A stretch of DNA of 64,000 nt from Gammaproteobacteria bacterium (GTDB taxonomy: Bacteria; Pseudomonadota; Gammaproteobacteria; Burkholderiales; Rhodocyclaceae), in the NCBI GenBank assembly GCA_018824085.1, contig JAHJHI010000040.1, forward strand, positions 62,001-126,000, read 5' to 3'. Every line of letters begins with the position of its first letter. The first letter of the stretch is position 1. The position numbers were made by a program, and so were the translations under genes. This document shows positions 36,064 through 45,278 of this stretch, piece by piece. A model generated the notes under the pieces. The model ran no database searches, was not told where the DNA came from, and was given only the letters and a program-made list of their open reading frames with translations.

Positions 36064-36714
36064 TCACTGCTTCAGGTCCACGACCAATGACTCGCTCAGA
36101 TCACCGGCGACGCGCAAGGCGCGCGCCGGCAGATCCGGTTTGCCGAGCCGCTGCGGATGCCACACCTGCATCGTGTATTCGCCTGCAGGCACACCGCGCA
36201 GGCGAGCCAGACCGTCGGTGCCGGCAACGGCCGACCACGGCGTTTCGACGACGACGACGTAGGCCAGCATCCGGTCGTGGATGTTGCAGCCGAGCACCAC
36301 GACGCCCGGCTTGTCGAACACCACCGGCTGCGCCGGCCTGCCCGCGTAGAGCTTGAGTTCGAACACCTTGGCGCTGGAGAACGAAAAGACATGGTGGCGC
36401 ACCCTGTCGTTGTTCGGGAAGTCCACCGCGGTACCGACCTGCACGACGCTCACCAGCGGATGGAAGGCCTTGTCCACCTGCTCGATGTGCGCGGGACGGG
36501 GCGCCGGCAACGCGTTGCCGCGGAGCGGCAGCAGCGACACGACAGCGCCGTCCAGCATGCGGCCCTGCGGATCGGCCAGGCGGAACGACAGGTCAGCCGC
36601 CGACGCGGCACTGACGCACGCGCCCGCGACGACGCCGCACAGCGCCCGCGAACACGTCAGGCGTGCACGATTCGTCGTCCCGTATTCCCCCACAGCCATC
36701 CCTCTCAGCGCCAT
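36064..36714 (-). CDS. Exported cupredoxin-like protein
   Basis: 216 residues with an N-terminal signal peptide (ending SAASA). The mature domain shows a type 1 copper-site pattern: the histidine in NDRVRHHVFS, then C-N-I-H-D-R-M in the LGCNIHDRM motif, giving His, Cys, His and Met ligands. A C-terminal small beta domain (GVPAGEYTMQVWHP) follows. Relatives in betaproteobacteria are often labelled methylamine utilization protein, though direct evidence for that role is weak. The position immediately upstream of a membrane GGDEF-EAL sensor suggests it supplies a copper or redox signal. ATG 36714 or 36699. Confidence 0.78.
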   Translation of the reverse strand: MALRGMAVGEYGTTNRARLTCSRALCGVVAGACVSAASAADLSFRLADPQGRMLDGAVVSLLPLRGNALPAPRPAHIEQVDKAFHPLVSVVQVGTAVDFPNNDRVRHHVFSFSSAKVFELKLYAGRPAQPVVFDKPGVVVLGCNIHDRMLAYVVVVETPWSAVAGTDGLARLRGVPAGEYTMQVWHPQRLGKPDLPARALRVAGDLSESLVVDLKQ

Positions 36715-36774
36715 CGATACAACGGTAACGGCGGCAGGACGTCGCCCTTTAGAAGCGGGCCGGGGCGCGGCGGC

Positions 36775-38637
36775 TTACTCGTCGGCGAATTCGCAGTGCC
36801 CGGGGCCGAGCTCCGCGGCCTGGGTCGCGGCGCGCTGGGCCGCGGCAAACATGGACTCGGCACCTATATAGCGCGCGTCAGCGATCGCGATGCCGACCGC
36901 CACGCTGACCGGGATGTCCTCGTCACCGGCGCGCAGCGGAGCCGACAGCTCCTGCACCAGCCGACTCGCAATCTGCGACACCGCCGGAATGAGTTCGTTG
37001 GAGCCGGATACGGCGCGCGCGGCCTCGCCGGCGCGGAAATCGGTCAGCAGCACGGCGAACTGGTGATTGTCGAGATAGGTGACCGCAGCCCCCGGGTAAT
37101 TCACCGGACGGAAGCGGCGCGCCATCGTCGCCAGCACCTGATCGGCCGCTTCCGGACTGCTGCGCATGAGCACCTCCGTGATGCCCGACACCTCGACCCA
37201 CAGCAGCGCGAACGGATAGCCGCCGACCTGCGACTGATGCAGCGTCCACGCGAGCAGGGCGTCGAAAATCGGCCGGCTCGTCATGCCGGTGCGCGCCTCG
37301 AACCACATGCGCCGGCGCGCCTTCTCCTCGGCGCCACGCCGCTCGCTCACATCGGTGACGAAGCCTTCGATGGCGAGCAGCTCGCCCTGCGACGAGAACA
37401 CGCCGCGCCCCTGCTCCCACACCCAGATGTAGGTGCCGCTCACGTCCGCTATCCGGTAGGAAATCTGGTACGGCTTGTGTTGCGCGAGGTTGCTCTGTAC
37501 CTGCGCCCAGACGAATTCCCGGTCTTCCGGGTGCACCAGGCTGCCGAAGGACACGCGGTGGTTGTCGACCAGCTCCCAGGGTTCGTAGCCGGTCAGGTCC
37601 ACGCAGCCGTCGCTGACGAATTCCATCGTCCAGTCCGGATCGTTGCGGCCGCGATAGACCATGCCCGGCACGTTGGCGAGCAACGTACTCAGATAGCGCC
37701 GCGTCGACCCCATGTCCTCGCCGCGCTTGCGCCGGGTGACTTCGGTCAGCGTGCCGACGACGCCGACCAGATCACCGTCCGGCAGGGTGCACGACTGCGC
37801 GCGCAGCATCACCCAGAACACGTTGCCGCTCGCCGCCACCAGACGCATCTCGGTACTCATGTAGTCGAGCTGGCCGCCGGCGATCGACAGCAGCGACTTC
37901 TCGATCGGGGCGCGATCCTCGGGGTGGATCGCCGCCGACAGCATGCGCCCCCGGCTGTCGGACATCGTCAGCCCGGTGAGTCTTTCCCACGCCCGATTGA
38001 CGTAGGCGATGCGCCCTTCCGCATCGATCTTGAACAGCACCAGATCGAGCTGGTCGAGCACCACCGCCATCGACTCCTCGGCCACGTCGCGCGTCGGCGT
38101 GACCGCGTCGCGGCTGAACTGGATGAGCAGGCTGCCGGGGGCCGCCGGCAGCGGCGAAATGCTCGCGTGCATCTTCACCGGCGCGCCTTCGGCATTCACG
38201 AGGCGCAACACGCCCTCCGCGTCCGACGCGTCGTCTCCCCCGGCGATCGCAAGCAGCGTCGCCAGGCGCGGGTGGTCTACCGGATGCAGCAGGTTCGTCA
38301 GCGGCAGCCCGACCACCTCGTCGCCCCGTCCGCGAAAGTTGAGCAGCACCAGAAAAGCCTGATTGGCGAAACTGATGATCTGGCCCTGAATCGCGACCGA
38401 AGGCGACGAAATGTTGTGGCACAGTTCACCCGCCCACTGCATCTGCTGCGCGGTCGCCTGCGGACGGCGCGAGCCACCCGCGCCCCACGGCAGACGGCGC
38501 GCAACCCACAGCACCAGCAGACCGGCCATGCCAACGAAGCCCGGCAACATATAGGACACCTCGCCGCCGTACCATGAACCGACCACGGCGGCGAACAGCA
38601 GCGCAAGCATCCACGCGGAAAACACGTACAAAGTCAT
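36775..38637 (-). CDS. PAS-repeat sensor with degenerate GGDEF domain
   Basis: 620 residues. Two N-terminal helices (4-24 and 30-47) are followed by three PAS domains (about 70-180, 185-305 and 320-430, the last with a PAC tail). The C-terminal 170 residues have the GGDEF fold, but the active motif is DNHQF (in YLDNHQFAVLL), so cyclase activity is very unlikely. It may bind nucleotide or act as an output scaffold. Its start codon lies one base from that of the divergent histidine kinase, so the promoters must lie inside the opposite gene. Confidence 0.85.
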   Translation of the reverse strand: MTLYVFSAWMLALLFAAVVGSWYGGEVSYMLPGFVGMAGLLVLWVARRLPWGAGGSRRPQATAQQMQWAGELCHNISSPSVAIQGQIISFANQAFLVLLNFRGRGDEVVGLPLTNLLHPVDHPRLATLLAIAGGDDASDAEGVLRLVNAEGAPVKMHASISPLPAAPGSLLIQFSRDAVTPTRDVAEESMAVVLDQLDLVLFKIDAEGRIAYVNRAWERLTGLTMSDSRGRMLSAAIHPEDRAPIEKSLLSIAGGQLDYMSTEMRLVAASGNVFWVMLRAQSCTLPDGDLVGVVGTLTEVTRRKRGEDMGSTRRYLSTLLANVPGMVYRGRNDPDWTMEFVSDGCVDLTGYEPWELVDNHRVSFGSLVHPEDREFVWAQVQSNLAQHKPYQISYRIADVSGTYIWVWEQGRGVFSSQGELLAIEGFVTDVSERRGAEEKARRRMWFEARTGMTSRPIFDALLAWTLHQSQVGGYPFALLWVEVSGITEVLMRSSPEAADQVLATMARRFRPVNYPGAAVTYLDNHQFAVLLTDFRAGEAARAVSGSNELIPAVSQIASRLVQELSAPLRAGDEDIPVSVAVGIAIADARYIGAESMFAAAQRAATQAAELGPGHCEFADE

Positions 38638-38638
38638 T

Positions 38639-40240
38639 GTGATTCGTTCCCTCTCGGTCCCCGTCGGACGCTACCCTCTGTATACCGGATTGGTCGCCGT
38701 GCTGATCGGTTGCATGCTCGCCGCCGCGCTCAGTTTCTGGGGCAACGTGGAGATCGAGCGACAGTTCAATACCGTGCTCGGCGGCATCGTTGCCCAATGC
38801 GCCCCGGCGCCGACCGGCGAGGCGATCGCAATCTGCCACGCGCTGGACGAGGTCGACCGCACCTTGCTCGAACGCGTCGCCGTCATGCTGCTGCTGCAGG
38901 GCCTGTGCTTTGTCATCATCGTGTGCGGCATCGTGCTCATCGGCCATCGCGCCTTCCTGCTGCTGGTGCGGCGGACCGACGCGGCGCTCGAACTGACGTC
39001 GGTCAGTGGCCGCGTGCGCGGACGCGACGAGATCGAACGGCTGGTCGAAAGCCTCGCCGAACTGACGGCGCGCCAGGCCGGCTTCGAGGCGGAAGGGCGC
39101 TGGCGCCAGCAGGTCAGCGGCGAACAGCTTCGGCGCAAGAGCCAGGCCTTGCAGACGCTGCATCAGGTGGCGCGCATGTTCACCGACGGCGACGTGTCCG
39201 AATTCAGCCTCATCAACGGCCTCGCGCTGCTGGAGACTTCGCTCGGCGCAGGCACCGTTGCGCTGTGCCTCAGCACGGCCGCGCGCCAGGCGCTCGGCAC
39301 CGGCGCCGTGCTGTCGACGCGCGGAGAACCGGCCATCGTGCGCCAGCTGTCGAACGAACCCGGCGCCCGCGAAATCACGGCGCGCGTGGTGCCGCCCTCG
39401 GGCGACTGCAAGACCCATTCACTGGTGGTGCCGGTGTGTCGTGGCGACGTGTCGGTCGCCACGCTGGTCGCCGAGTTTCCGGAAGTCGCGCGGGTGGATG
39501 ACCCGCAGGTCAATCTCGCGGAGAGCTTCGCCCACCTCGCCGCGCTGGCCATTTCCAGCGTCAGCCGCAGCCAGGAAGAGCGGCGCGTCGCGCTGATGGA
39601 AGAGCGCAGCGCGATCGCCGGCGAGCTGCATGATTCGCTCGCGCAGTCGCTGGCCTACATGAAGATTCAGGTGGCTCGCCTGCAGCGCGGCCTGGACCGC
39701 GAAAAACATCCCGCCGACGTCGCACAGGCGGCGCGCGAACTTCGCGAGGGGCTTTCCGCCGCCTACCGTGAAGTACGCGAACTGATCGCCGCGTTCCGCG
39801 TGCGCATGGGCCCCGGCGGCCTGCTGTCGACGGTGCAGGACGCGGTGGATGACTTCAGCCAGCGCAGCGGGCTCGACATCAGCTTCGTGCACGATCTCGG
39901 GCGCTGCCACCTCGAAGTGAATGAGGAATTCCACGTGATGCAGGTTATCCGCGAGGCGCTGTCCAACACGGTCCGCCACGCGCGCGCCTATCATGTGTGG
40001 GTGAGCATGCGCTACGGGCCGGAGCACCTGCTCAGCGTCATCGTCGACGACGACGGGCGCGGGCTCATCAACCCCTACGCCGAAAGCAACCACTACGGCC
40101 TGAGCATCATGCGCGAGCGCGCGCGCTCCCTGGGTGGCGACGTATCGGTCATCCACCGGCCCGGCGGCGGCACCCGCGTGCAGCTGACGTTCGCGCCGCA
40201 GCGCCTGCCGGCCAACACCCTGAGCGAAAGCATTCCATGA
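38639..40240 (+). CDS. NarX-type sensor histidine kinase
   Basis: 533-residue inner-membrane kinase. Helix 1 (about 13-33), a periplasmic loop (34-75) and helix 2 (about 80-103) are followed by a HAMP-like region, a GAF-like domain (about 170-310), the HisKA_3 dimerisation helix with phospho-acceptor H331 ([10 protein letters not shown]), and an ATPase domain with DDDGRGL and GLSIMRERA boxes. The GTG start is required because helix 1 begins at residue 13. It forms an operon with the NarL-type regulator, overlapping it by 4 bases. The signal is unknown; no nitrate reductase genes are nearby. Confidence 0.9.
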   Translation: MIRSLSVPVGRYPLYTGLVAVLIGCMLAAALSFWGNVEIERQFNTVLGGIVAQCAPAPTGEAIAICHALDEVDRTLLERVAVMLLLQGLCFVIIVCGIVLIGHRAFLLLVRRTDAALELTSVSGRVRGRDEIERLVESLAELTARQAGFEAEGRWRQQVSGEQLRRKSQALQTLHQVARMFTDGDVSEFSLINGLALLETSLGAGTVALCLSTAARQALGTGAVLSTRGEPAIVRQLSNEPGAREITARVVPPSGDCKTHSLVVPVCRGDVSVATLVAEFPEVARVDDPQVNLAESFAHLAALAISSVSRSQEERRVALMEERSAIAGELHDSLAQSLAYMKIQVARLQRGLDREKHPADVAQAARELREGLSAAYREVRELIAAFRVRMGPGGLLSTVQDAVDDFSQRSGLDISFVHDLGRCHLEVNEEFHVMQVIREALSNTVRHARAYHVWVSMRYGPEHLLSVIVDDDGRGLINPYAESNHYGLSIMRERARSLGGDVSVIHRPGGGTRVQLTFAPQRLPANTLSESIP

Positions 40241-40887
40241 GCATCCGAATCCTGCTGATCGACGACCACCCGCTGTTCCGCAAGGGCGTCGCACAGCTCG
40301 TTCGCGCCGACGACGAACTGGAGCTGGCCGGCGAAGCCAGCGACGGCGACAGCGGCATCACGCTGGCAGCCGAGGTCGACCCCGACCTCATCCTGATCGA
40401 CCTGAACATGAAGCTGATGAACGGCATCGAAACGCTGCGCCGCCTCAAGGCGGCCGGCGTGCGCGCGCGCTGCGTCATGCTCACCGTGTCCGACGACGAA
40501 CGCGACGTGCTCGACGCGATGAAGGCCGGCGCCGACGGCTATCTGCTGAAGGACATGGAGCCCGAGGAACTGTGCCTGCGCATCAAGCAGTCGGTGCGGG
40601 GCGCCGTCGTGCTCGACGGCAGCGTGGCCGGCCTGCTCACGCATGCGCTGAACGCGCCGCCCGCCGCGACCCACACCGACCTGACGGAACGCGAGCGCGA
40701 AATCCTCGGGCTGCTGGCCGACGGCCGCAGCAACAAGGAAATCGCCCGCGTGCTCGGCATCTCGGACGCGACCGTCAAGGTGCACATCAAGCACGTGCTG
40801 CGCAAGCTGAACATGAAGAGCCGGCTGGAAGCGGCCGTGTGGGCACTGCAGAACCCGCAGTTCCGGCAGACCATGGCAAGCGGCTGA
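40237..40887 (+). CDS. NarL/FixJ-family response regulator
   Basis: 216-residue regulator. The receiver domain has the acidic pair D9/D10, phospho-acceptor D55 (LILIDLNM) and the conserved lysine in LLKDME. The C-terminal LuxR-type helix-turn-helix is complete ([26 protein letters not shown] and [12 protein letters not shown]). It is translated from an ATG overlapping the kinase stop. Target genes are not evident; the divergent PAS protein and the amine genes downstream are possible. Confidence 0.93.
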   Translation: MSIRILLIDDHPLFRKGVAQLVRADDELELAGEASDGDSGITLAAEVDPDLILIDLNMKLMNGIETLRRLKAAGVRARCVMLTVSDDERDVLDAMKAGADGYLLKDMEPEELCLRIKQSVRGAVVLDGSVAGLLTHALNAPPAATHTDLTEREREILGLLADGRSNKEIARVLGISDATVKVHIKHVLRKLNMKSRLEAAVWALQNPQFRQTMASG

Positions 40888-40895
40888 AAAGGAGC

Positions 40896-40966
40896 GGCGT
40901 GCCGCGCAGCCGGGAGAGACGGACGCAACACGCCACCAAACGGCCCTTCACCTGTCGGGAAGGGCC
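40896..40966 (-). terminator. Possible terminator structures after the first TorF gene
   Basis: Read on the minus strand, an 8-base stem GGCCCTTC/GAAGGGCC (40942-40966) is followed by a GGCGTG...CACGCC pair (40896-40934) and then CTCCTTTT. The pattern parallels the stronger terminator after the second TorF gene. Confidence 0.4.
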
Positions 40967-40977
40967 CACGAGGCCGG

Positions 40978-41757
40978 TCAGAACGTGCGCTTGACGGAAG
41001 CGAGCCACTTGTTGTCGCCGGTGTCCTTGCAGCGCACCGATGCGCCGCCGTCCTTGTCGCAGATCGTGTACAGCGCCGAATCCGCGTTCGTCGTGATGTA
41101 GGCCAGGCTTGCCTGCCAGCCGCCCTCGAAGTTCTTCGTCACGCCGATCTTCCAGTCCGTGAAGTTGTAGTCCTCGTAGTTCTTCACCTTCTGATGGCCC
41201 ACGTGCAGGTTCGCCACCCACCCCGGCATGAACTCGTAGTTCACGTTCGCTTCGATGTAGTGCGATCCGTCCGAATCCCCCTGACCGAACGCCTTGTCGG
41301 AAAAGCCGAAGTAGTCCGTCACTTCGTGCGAGTACTTCACGTTCAGGAACTTCCACGTCACGCCCGCGTACAGCTCCAGCGTGTTCAGGCTCTCGCCCGA
41401 CGGATCAAGCTTGCCGCCCGGAAAGATGAACTGCAGGAAACCCACGTCATACGTGAAGTCGCCCACCGTGTTCGCGTAGCCGCCGTACACGTCGATCTCG
41501 CCCGTCGCGTTCGACAGCGCGAGGTCACTCACGTTGGTGCCCCAGATGCCGATGTACAGGCCGCTTTCGTGCGCGAGGTCGAAGCCGCCCTGCACCGCCG
41601 GTTTTTCCTGCGTGTAGGAGATGCCGCGGAACACGTACTGCGAGAACACGCCCACGTTCGCGCTGACCGCGTACGGCGAGGCCGCCTCTTCCGCATGCAC
41701 GGCACATGGCAGCGCCAGCAGGACAGGCAGGATTGCGACACGATATATGTTGGTCAT
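40978..41757 (-). CDS. TorF-family putative outer-membrane porin, copy 1
   Basis: 259 residues with a signal peptide ending HAEE and a mature part made of alternating beta-strands with aromatic girdles (VFSQYVFRGISYTQ, GLYIGIWGTNVSDL), closing with a C-terminal phenylalanine, KRTF. This is the TIGR02001/TorF family of small outer-membrane beta-barrels. An AGGAG motif 8 bases upstream supports ATG 41757 over the in-frame GTG at 41766. It is the last gene after qhpG, 36 bases away, so is probably cotranscribed with the qhp operon. The mature sequence is about 95% identical to copy 2, but the signal peptide differs. Confidence 0.85.
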   Translation of the reverse strand: MTNIYRVAILPVLLALPCAVHAEEAASPYAVSANVGVFSQYVFRGISYTQEKPAVQGGFDLAHESGLYIGIWGTNVSDLALSNATGEIDVYGGYANTVGDFTYDVGFLQFIFPGGKLDPSGESLNTLELYAGVTWKFLNVKYSHEVTDYFGFSDKAFGQGDSDGSHYIEANVNYEFMPGWVANLHVGHQKVKNYEDYNFTDWKIGVTKNFEGGWQASLAYITTNADSALYTICDKDGGASVRCKDTGDNKWLASVKRTF

Positions 41758-41793
41758 GCGATTCACTCCTCTTGGGGTCGTGGATGTACCGGA

Positions 41794-43128
41794 TCAATGC
41801 CCGGTGCGGGAAAGAAGGGCGCGCGCCTGCAACCAGCCGACCGCGCGGCCGACGGCCTCGCCGGGCGCGCTCAGCTGGCGGCCCAGATCGGCCGGTGCCT
41901 GCATCCCTCCGGCATGGATGAGCGCGTCGAGCCGGCCGAGGTCGATGCCGTCGATGAAGCGCACGCCGCGCGGGTACTCGTCGCTGACGACGACCCTGCG
42001 CTCGACGATGAAGCCGTTCTCGACGACCGGGCGTTCGCTGAACACGGCGCCGGGCGCAGGCGCGTCTGCCGGCGCACTTGCGGGTGGCGCCGACTGACGC
42101 CGCCAGAACGGCTCGTCAGCCCAGTGCGTCTCCGTTGCGTAGTGCTGGCGGGCCGCCTCGATGCGGGAGAAGAACACCGAGCTGATGCGTTCGCTCAGAT
42201 AGCGCTGCGCGAGCAACGCCTGCGCCGGACGGTGGAGCAGCGTGTTGATGACGGGCACCGCGGCAATCGCGCCGGACGCCGCCTCGAAGAGGCCGTGCCC
42301 GGACAGCGGATCGCACGTATAGGCCGCATCACCGATGCGCAGATAGTCGGCACGGACGGCCGCGCCGCGCAGGGCCGGCTGTATGCCGCGTGCACGCGCG
42401 GGACCGGCTGGCCGCAGTCGCGTGCCGAAGCGCAGCGGCATGCGCGACAACTGCTCCAGCGCGGCAGCATGCACCGCGTCAGGCTTGCCGCCGGACGCGG
42501 TCACCGTGTCCGGCAGCGTGACCACCTGGATGTGCGCGCGGCCCTGCGGGTCCACACCGCCCCATGCCCAGCCGGACGGCAGTGATTCGATGAAGGTCGT
42601 GCGCGGCTGGCGTCGCGCGCCTTCGAAGGTGCGGCTGATGGAAACCAGCGTGTTGCCCGCATGCCGGTCGGGCGCCAGCTTGGGCGCCGTATGCCCTCGG
42701 CATTCCGCGACAATGACGGCATCGGTTCGTCGCAGCACACCCGCCTCGTCCTCCCAGCGCACGCACCAGCCACCGCCTTCGTCGCGTGCCAGCTCGCGCA
42801 CCAGTCCGGCGTCACGTTCAACGCCGGCAGCGCTCACGTCGCGCAGCAACGCCGCATCGAACGCCACGCGATCGACGACGAACTCGCCGTTCATTTCGAC
42901 TTCCTGCGCATTCCAGCTCGACACGCGGTGCCAGCGCGGGCCCAGCAGCGACAGCGCTTCGCGACAACCGAGTTGCTTCAGCGCCTCGACCACGCGCTGC
43001 GACAAGCCCTCGACCGCGTGCGTCGTGCGCGCTCGCCCGATCAGCCTCGCCGGTACACCGTGGCGCGCCAGCGCGATCGCCAGCAGGCATGCGGCCGGAC
43101 CGGCGCCAAGTATCACCAGTTGATTCAT
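41794..43128 (-). CDS. qhpG: FAD-dependent monooxygenase QhpG
   Basis: 444-residue flavoprotein with an N-terminal Rossmann motif GAGPAA (8-13), the mid-sequence RVAFDAALLRD motif, and a flavin-contacting RIGDAAYTCDPLSGHG segment. It is the family member that hydroxylates the tryptophan of QhpC as the first stage of CTQ cofactor formation, acting on the cross-linked precursor in the cytoplasm. The ATG overlaps the CcmF-like stop (ATGA). Assignment rests on the family and on its place in the qhp cluster. Confidence 0.9.
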   Translation of the reverse strand: MNQLVILGAGPAACLLAIALARHGVPARLIGRARTTHAVEGLSQRVVEALKQLGCREALSLLGPRWHRVSSWNAQEVEMNGEFVVDRVAFDAALLRDVSAAGVERDAGLVRELARDEGGGWCVRWEDEAGVLRRTDAVIVAECRGHTAPKLAPDRHAGNTLVSISRTFEGARRQPRTTFIESLPSGWAWGGVDPQGRAHIQVVTLPDTVTASGGKPDAVHAAALEQLSRMPLRFGTRLRPAGPARARGIQPALRGAAVRADYLRIGDAAYTCDPLSGHGLFEAASGAIAAVPVINTLLHRPAQALLAQRYLSERISSVFFSRIEAARQHYATETHWADEPFWRRQSAPPASAPADAPAPGAVFSERPVVENGFIVERRVVVSDEYPRGVRFIDGIDLGRLDALIHAGGMQAPADLGRQLSAPGEAVGRAVGWLQARALLSRTGH

Positions 43129-45278
43129 GGACGCACCTCCCCGCGCGCCGGCACCCGGCGCAACGCAAGCCACAGCGCACCGGCCGACATCAGCGTCAGC
43201 CCGATCCACAGCAGCGACGCAAACGGCATGACCCTCAGCACGACGACCGCCTTTGCCGCCTGCGGCCCGCCTTCCAGCGCCGCGACGGCGGACGACGTCG
43301 CGACCCACAGCTGCAGGTCCCGCCCCCAGCCATGGTCGATGAACGGATGCAGCACATAGCCGGGCTGGTCCGCGTAGCGCGCGTAACGGTAGTCAAGGAT
43401 TTCGCAGATCTGGCGCACCGGTCCCGCGTAGCCGGCAATGGCGCTGCGCGCATCGCGATACAGCGTCTGCCCGCGCAGCACGCCGCTCGACGGCGTCTCG
43501 ATCTCGATCTGCGCCAGCGCACGGAAGCTGCCCTCGCCGCGCGTGCGGCCGCCGTCCGGCGTGCGGTCGACGTCAAGTGCGGTGATGCGGAAGGCGTAGC
43601 CTTGGTGCTCACGCTGCCAGTCGCCATCGACGTCGATGAAGTGCTGCGAATAGCCGTTCAGCGCGGTCGCAAGCAGGCCGCCCCACAGCGCGACGACGGC
43701 GCCCAGATGCAGCAGGCCGAGCGGCAGCACGTAGCCGGCATTGCGCCGGGTGCGCCAGGCACCGTGCAGGCTCCACGCACAGCAGCCCAGTGCAAGGAAG
43801 GCGCCAGCCACCAGTGCGGCGTCGACCAGCGGCAGCACGCGCACGATCTGCTGCGACAGCACGCCGCTGCCGGCATAGTGGTGTGCCAGCAGGCCACCCT
43901 GCGCGAACACCGCCGCGCACAGCGGCAGCGCGATCGCCAGCGTGAGCCAGCCGGTCCGCGCCGACAGCCTGCTCATGAAGAACCAGCCGCCGATCAACCC
44001 GGTCACGGCCATCGGCAGCAGCAACAGGCGCGCCAGCGCATAGCCGTCGACGTCCCACTGCGCGAAGGCGGCGCGCAGCGCTGGCATTTCGGAGCCGCGC
44101 GCCCAGTTCTTCAGCGTCTCGAAAAAGGGCTGCAGGTCATCCGGCCGCGGCAGGTCCTGCGCACTGGCAACGAAGGCCCAGGCCAGATGCACGCACGCGC
44201 ACAGGCCGATGAATACAAAGGTGACCTGCGTCGCGCGCAGCCCCCAGGCCGCAAGGTTGCGCCGCACCGGACGCGGCAGCGCCGGCACCGTGCGCAGGCC
44301 GCGCAGCCACAGCGCGACCCCCGCCAGCAAGAGCACGCCGGCCAGCGCCAGGTGCGCGGCCCATGTGGATGCGCCGACATAGCGATGCGAACTGGCCAGC
44401 GTGTCATTGCGCGTCACCGCCATCGCGACCGCTGTCAGCAGCGCGGCTGCCAGCGCGGCGAACGGCACCCAGCGCCACATCGTGCGCCCGGCACGCCACC
44501 CGCCGACGCCGTGCAGGTGCGCGGCGAGCAGACACCACACGGCGAACACCGCGGTCTGCACCGGGTCCCAGTGCCAGACCTGCCCGTACATCGCATCCTC
44601 GAATGCCCACACCATGCCGAAGCCGATGCCGGCGGTCAGCAGCGCCCAGGCACGCCGCGCATGGACCAGTGCACCGCCCGGCCAGCGCGCATCCACACCG
44701 CCGAGCGCGGCCAGCGCCGGACCGGCCAGCGACAGCGTCCATGCATAGGCGGCAAGGATGAGCGGCGCATGCAGCAGCATCCATATCTTCATCAGATGGG
44801 CATTCATGCCCTGCGACGCGCCCTGCGCCAGCCAGTCAGCCGGCGTCGCGGCGAATGGCCCGAGCCACGCGGCCGTCAGCGCATACCAGGCCGCCAGCAG
44901 CGCCGTGACGTCGACGCGCATGCGCGCTGCGCCACCCGCCGCAAGGCTGGCGAGGAAGGCCGCCAGCAGCAGCGTGGTGCCTTCGTCGCCACCCCACAGG
45001 TTGGCGAGCTTCAGATGCAGGGGCAGTTCCGCACCGCTGTAGATCCACACGTAGCGCACGTCGAAGCGGTCGGCCAGCAACAGCACGGCGAGCGCGACCA
45101 GCGCGCCCCACAGCACGCCGGACGCCGCGCGCAGCAACAGGCCGCGGTGCGCGCCCGACAGCCCGGCCCACAGCGCGCCCGAGCCGGCAGCCGCGAGCAG
45201 CACATTGCCGGCGGACGGCAGCACGACACCCGCCAGCGCCGTCAGCAGGACGGCACCCCACCACACGCGATCACGCAT
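43125..45278 (-). CDS. CcmF-like haem-handling membrane protein in the qhp operon
   Basis: 717-residue protein with about 14 hydrophobic helices. It carries CcmF/NrfE haem-lyase features: WGGDEGTTLLL (95-105), and a WWD-like WHWDPVQTAVFAVW near 235-248. The four functional histidines appear at H170 (LLHAPLI), H254 (LLAAHLHG), H298 (SSHRYVG) and H524 (LLHLGAVV), close to the H173, H261, H303 and H491 spacing of E. coli CcmF. It is not the ordinary ccm operon gene because no ccmABCDEGH neighbours are here. The start overlaps the qhpE stop, and its own stop overlaps qhpG. A role in haem attachment to QhpA, or in exporting a maturation intermediate, is inference. Confidence 0.82.
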   Translation of the reverse strand: MRDRVWWGAVLLTALAGVVLPSAGNVLLAAAGSGALWAGLSGAHRGLLLRAASGVLWGALVALAVLLLADRFDVRYVWIYSGAELPLHLKLANLWGGDEGTTLLLAAFLASLAAGGAARMRVDVTALLAAWYALTAAWLGPFAATPADWLAQGASQGMNAHLMKIWMLLHAPLILAAYAWTLSLAGPALAALGGVDARWPGGALVHARRAWALLTAGIGFGMVWAFEDAMYGQVWHWDPVQTAVFAVWCLLAAHLHGVGGWRAGRTMWRWVPFAALAAALLTAVAMAVTRNDTLASSHRYVGASTWAAHLALAGVLLLAGVALWLRGLRTVPALPRPVRRNLAAWGLRATQVTFVFIGLCACVHLAWAFVASAQDLPRPDDLQPFFETLKNWARGSEMPALRAAFAQWDVDGYALARLLLLPMAVTGLIGGWFFMSRLSARTGWLTLAIALPLCAAVFAQGGLLAHHYAGSGVLSQQIVRVLPLVDAALVAGAFLALGCCAWSLHGAWRTRRNAGYVLPLGLLHLGAVVALWGGLLATALNGYSQHFIDVDGDWQREHQGYAFRITALDVDRTPDGGRTRGEGSFRALAQIEIETPSSGVLRGQTLYRDARSAIAGYAGPVRQICEILDYRYARYADQPGYVLHPFIDHGWGRDLQLWVATSSAVAALEGGPQAAKAVVVLRVMPFASLLWIGLTLMSAGALWLALRRVPARGEVRP

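Noticed and set aside
33882-38577. Long plus-strand frames opposite the GGDEF-EAL and PAS genes
   Set aside because: Low-complexity Arg/His-rich translations with no motifs; the minus-strand genes have intact domains.
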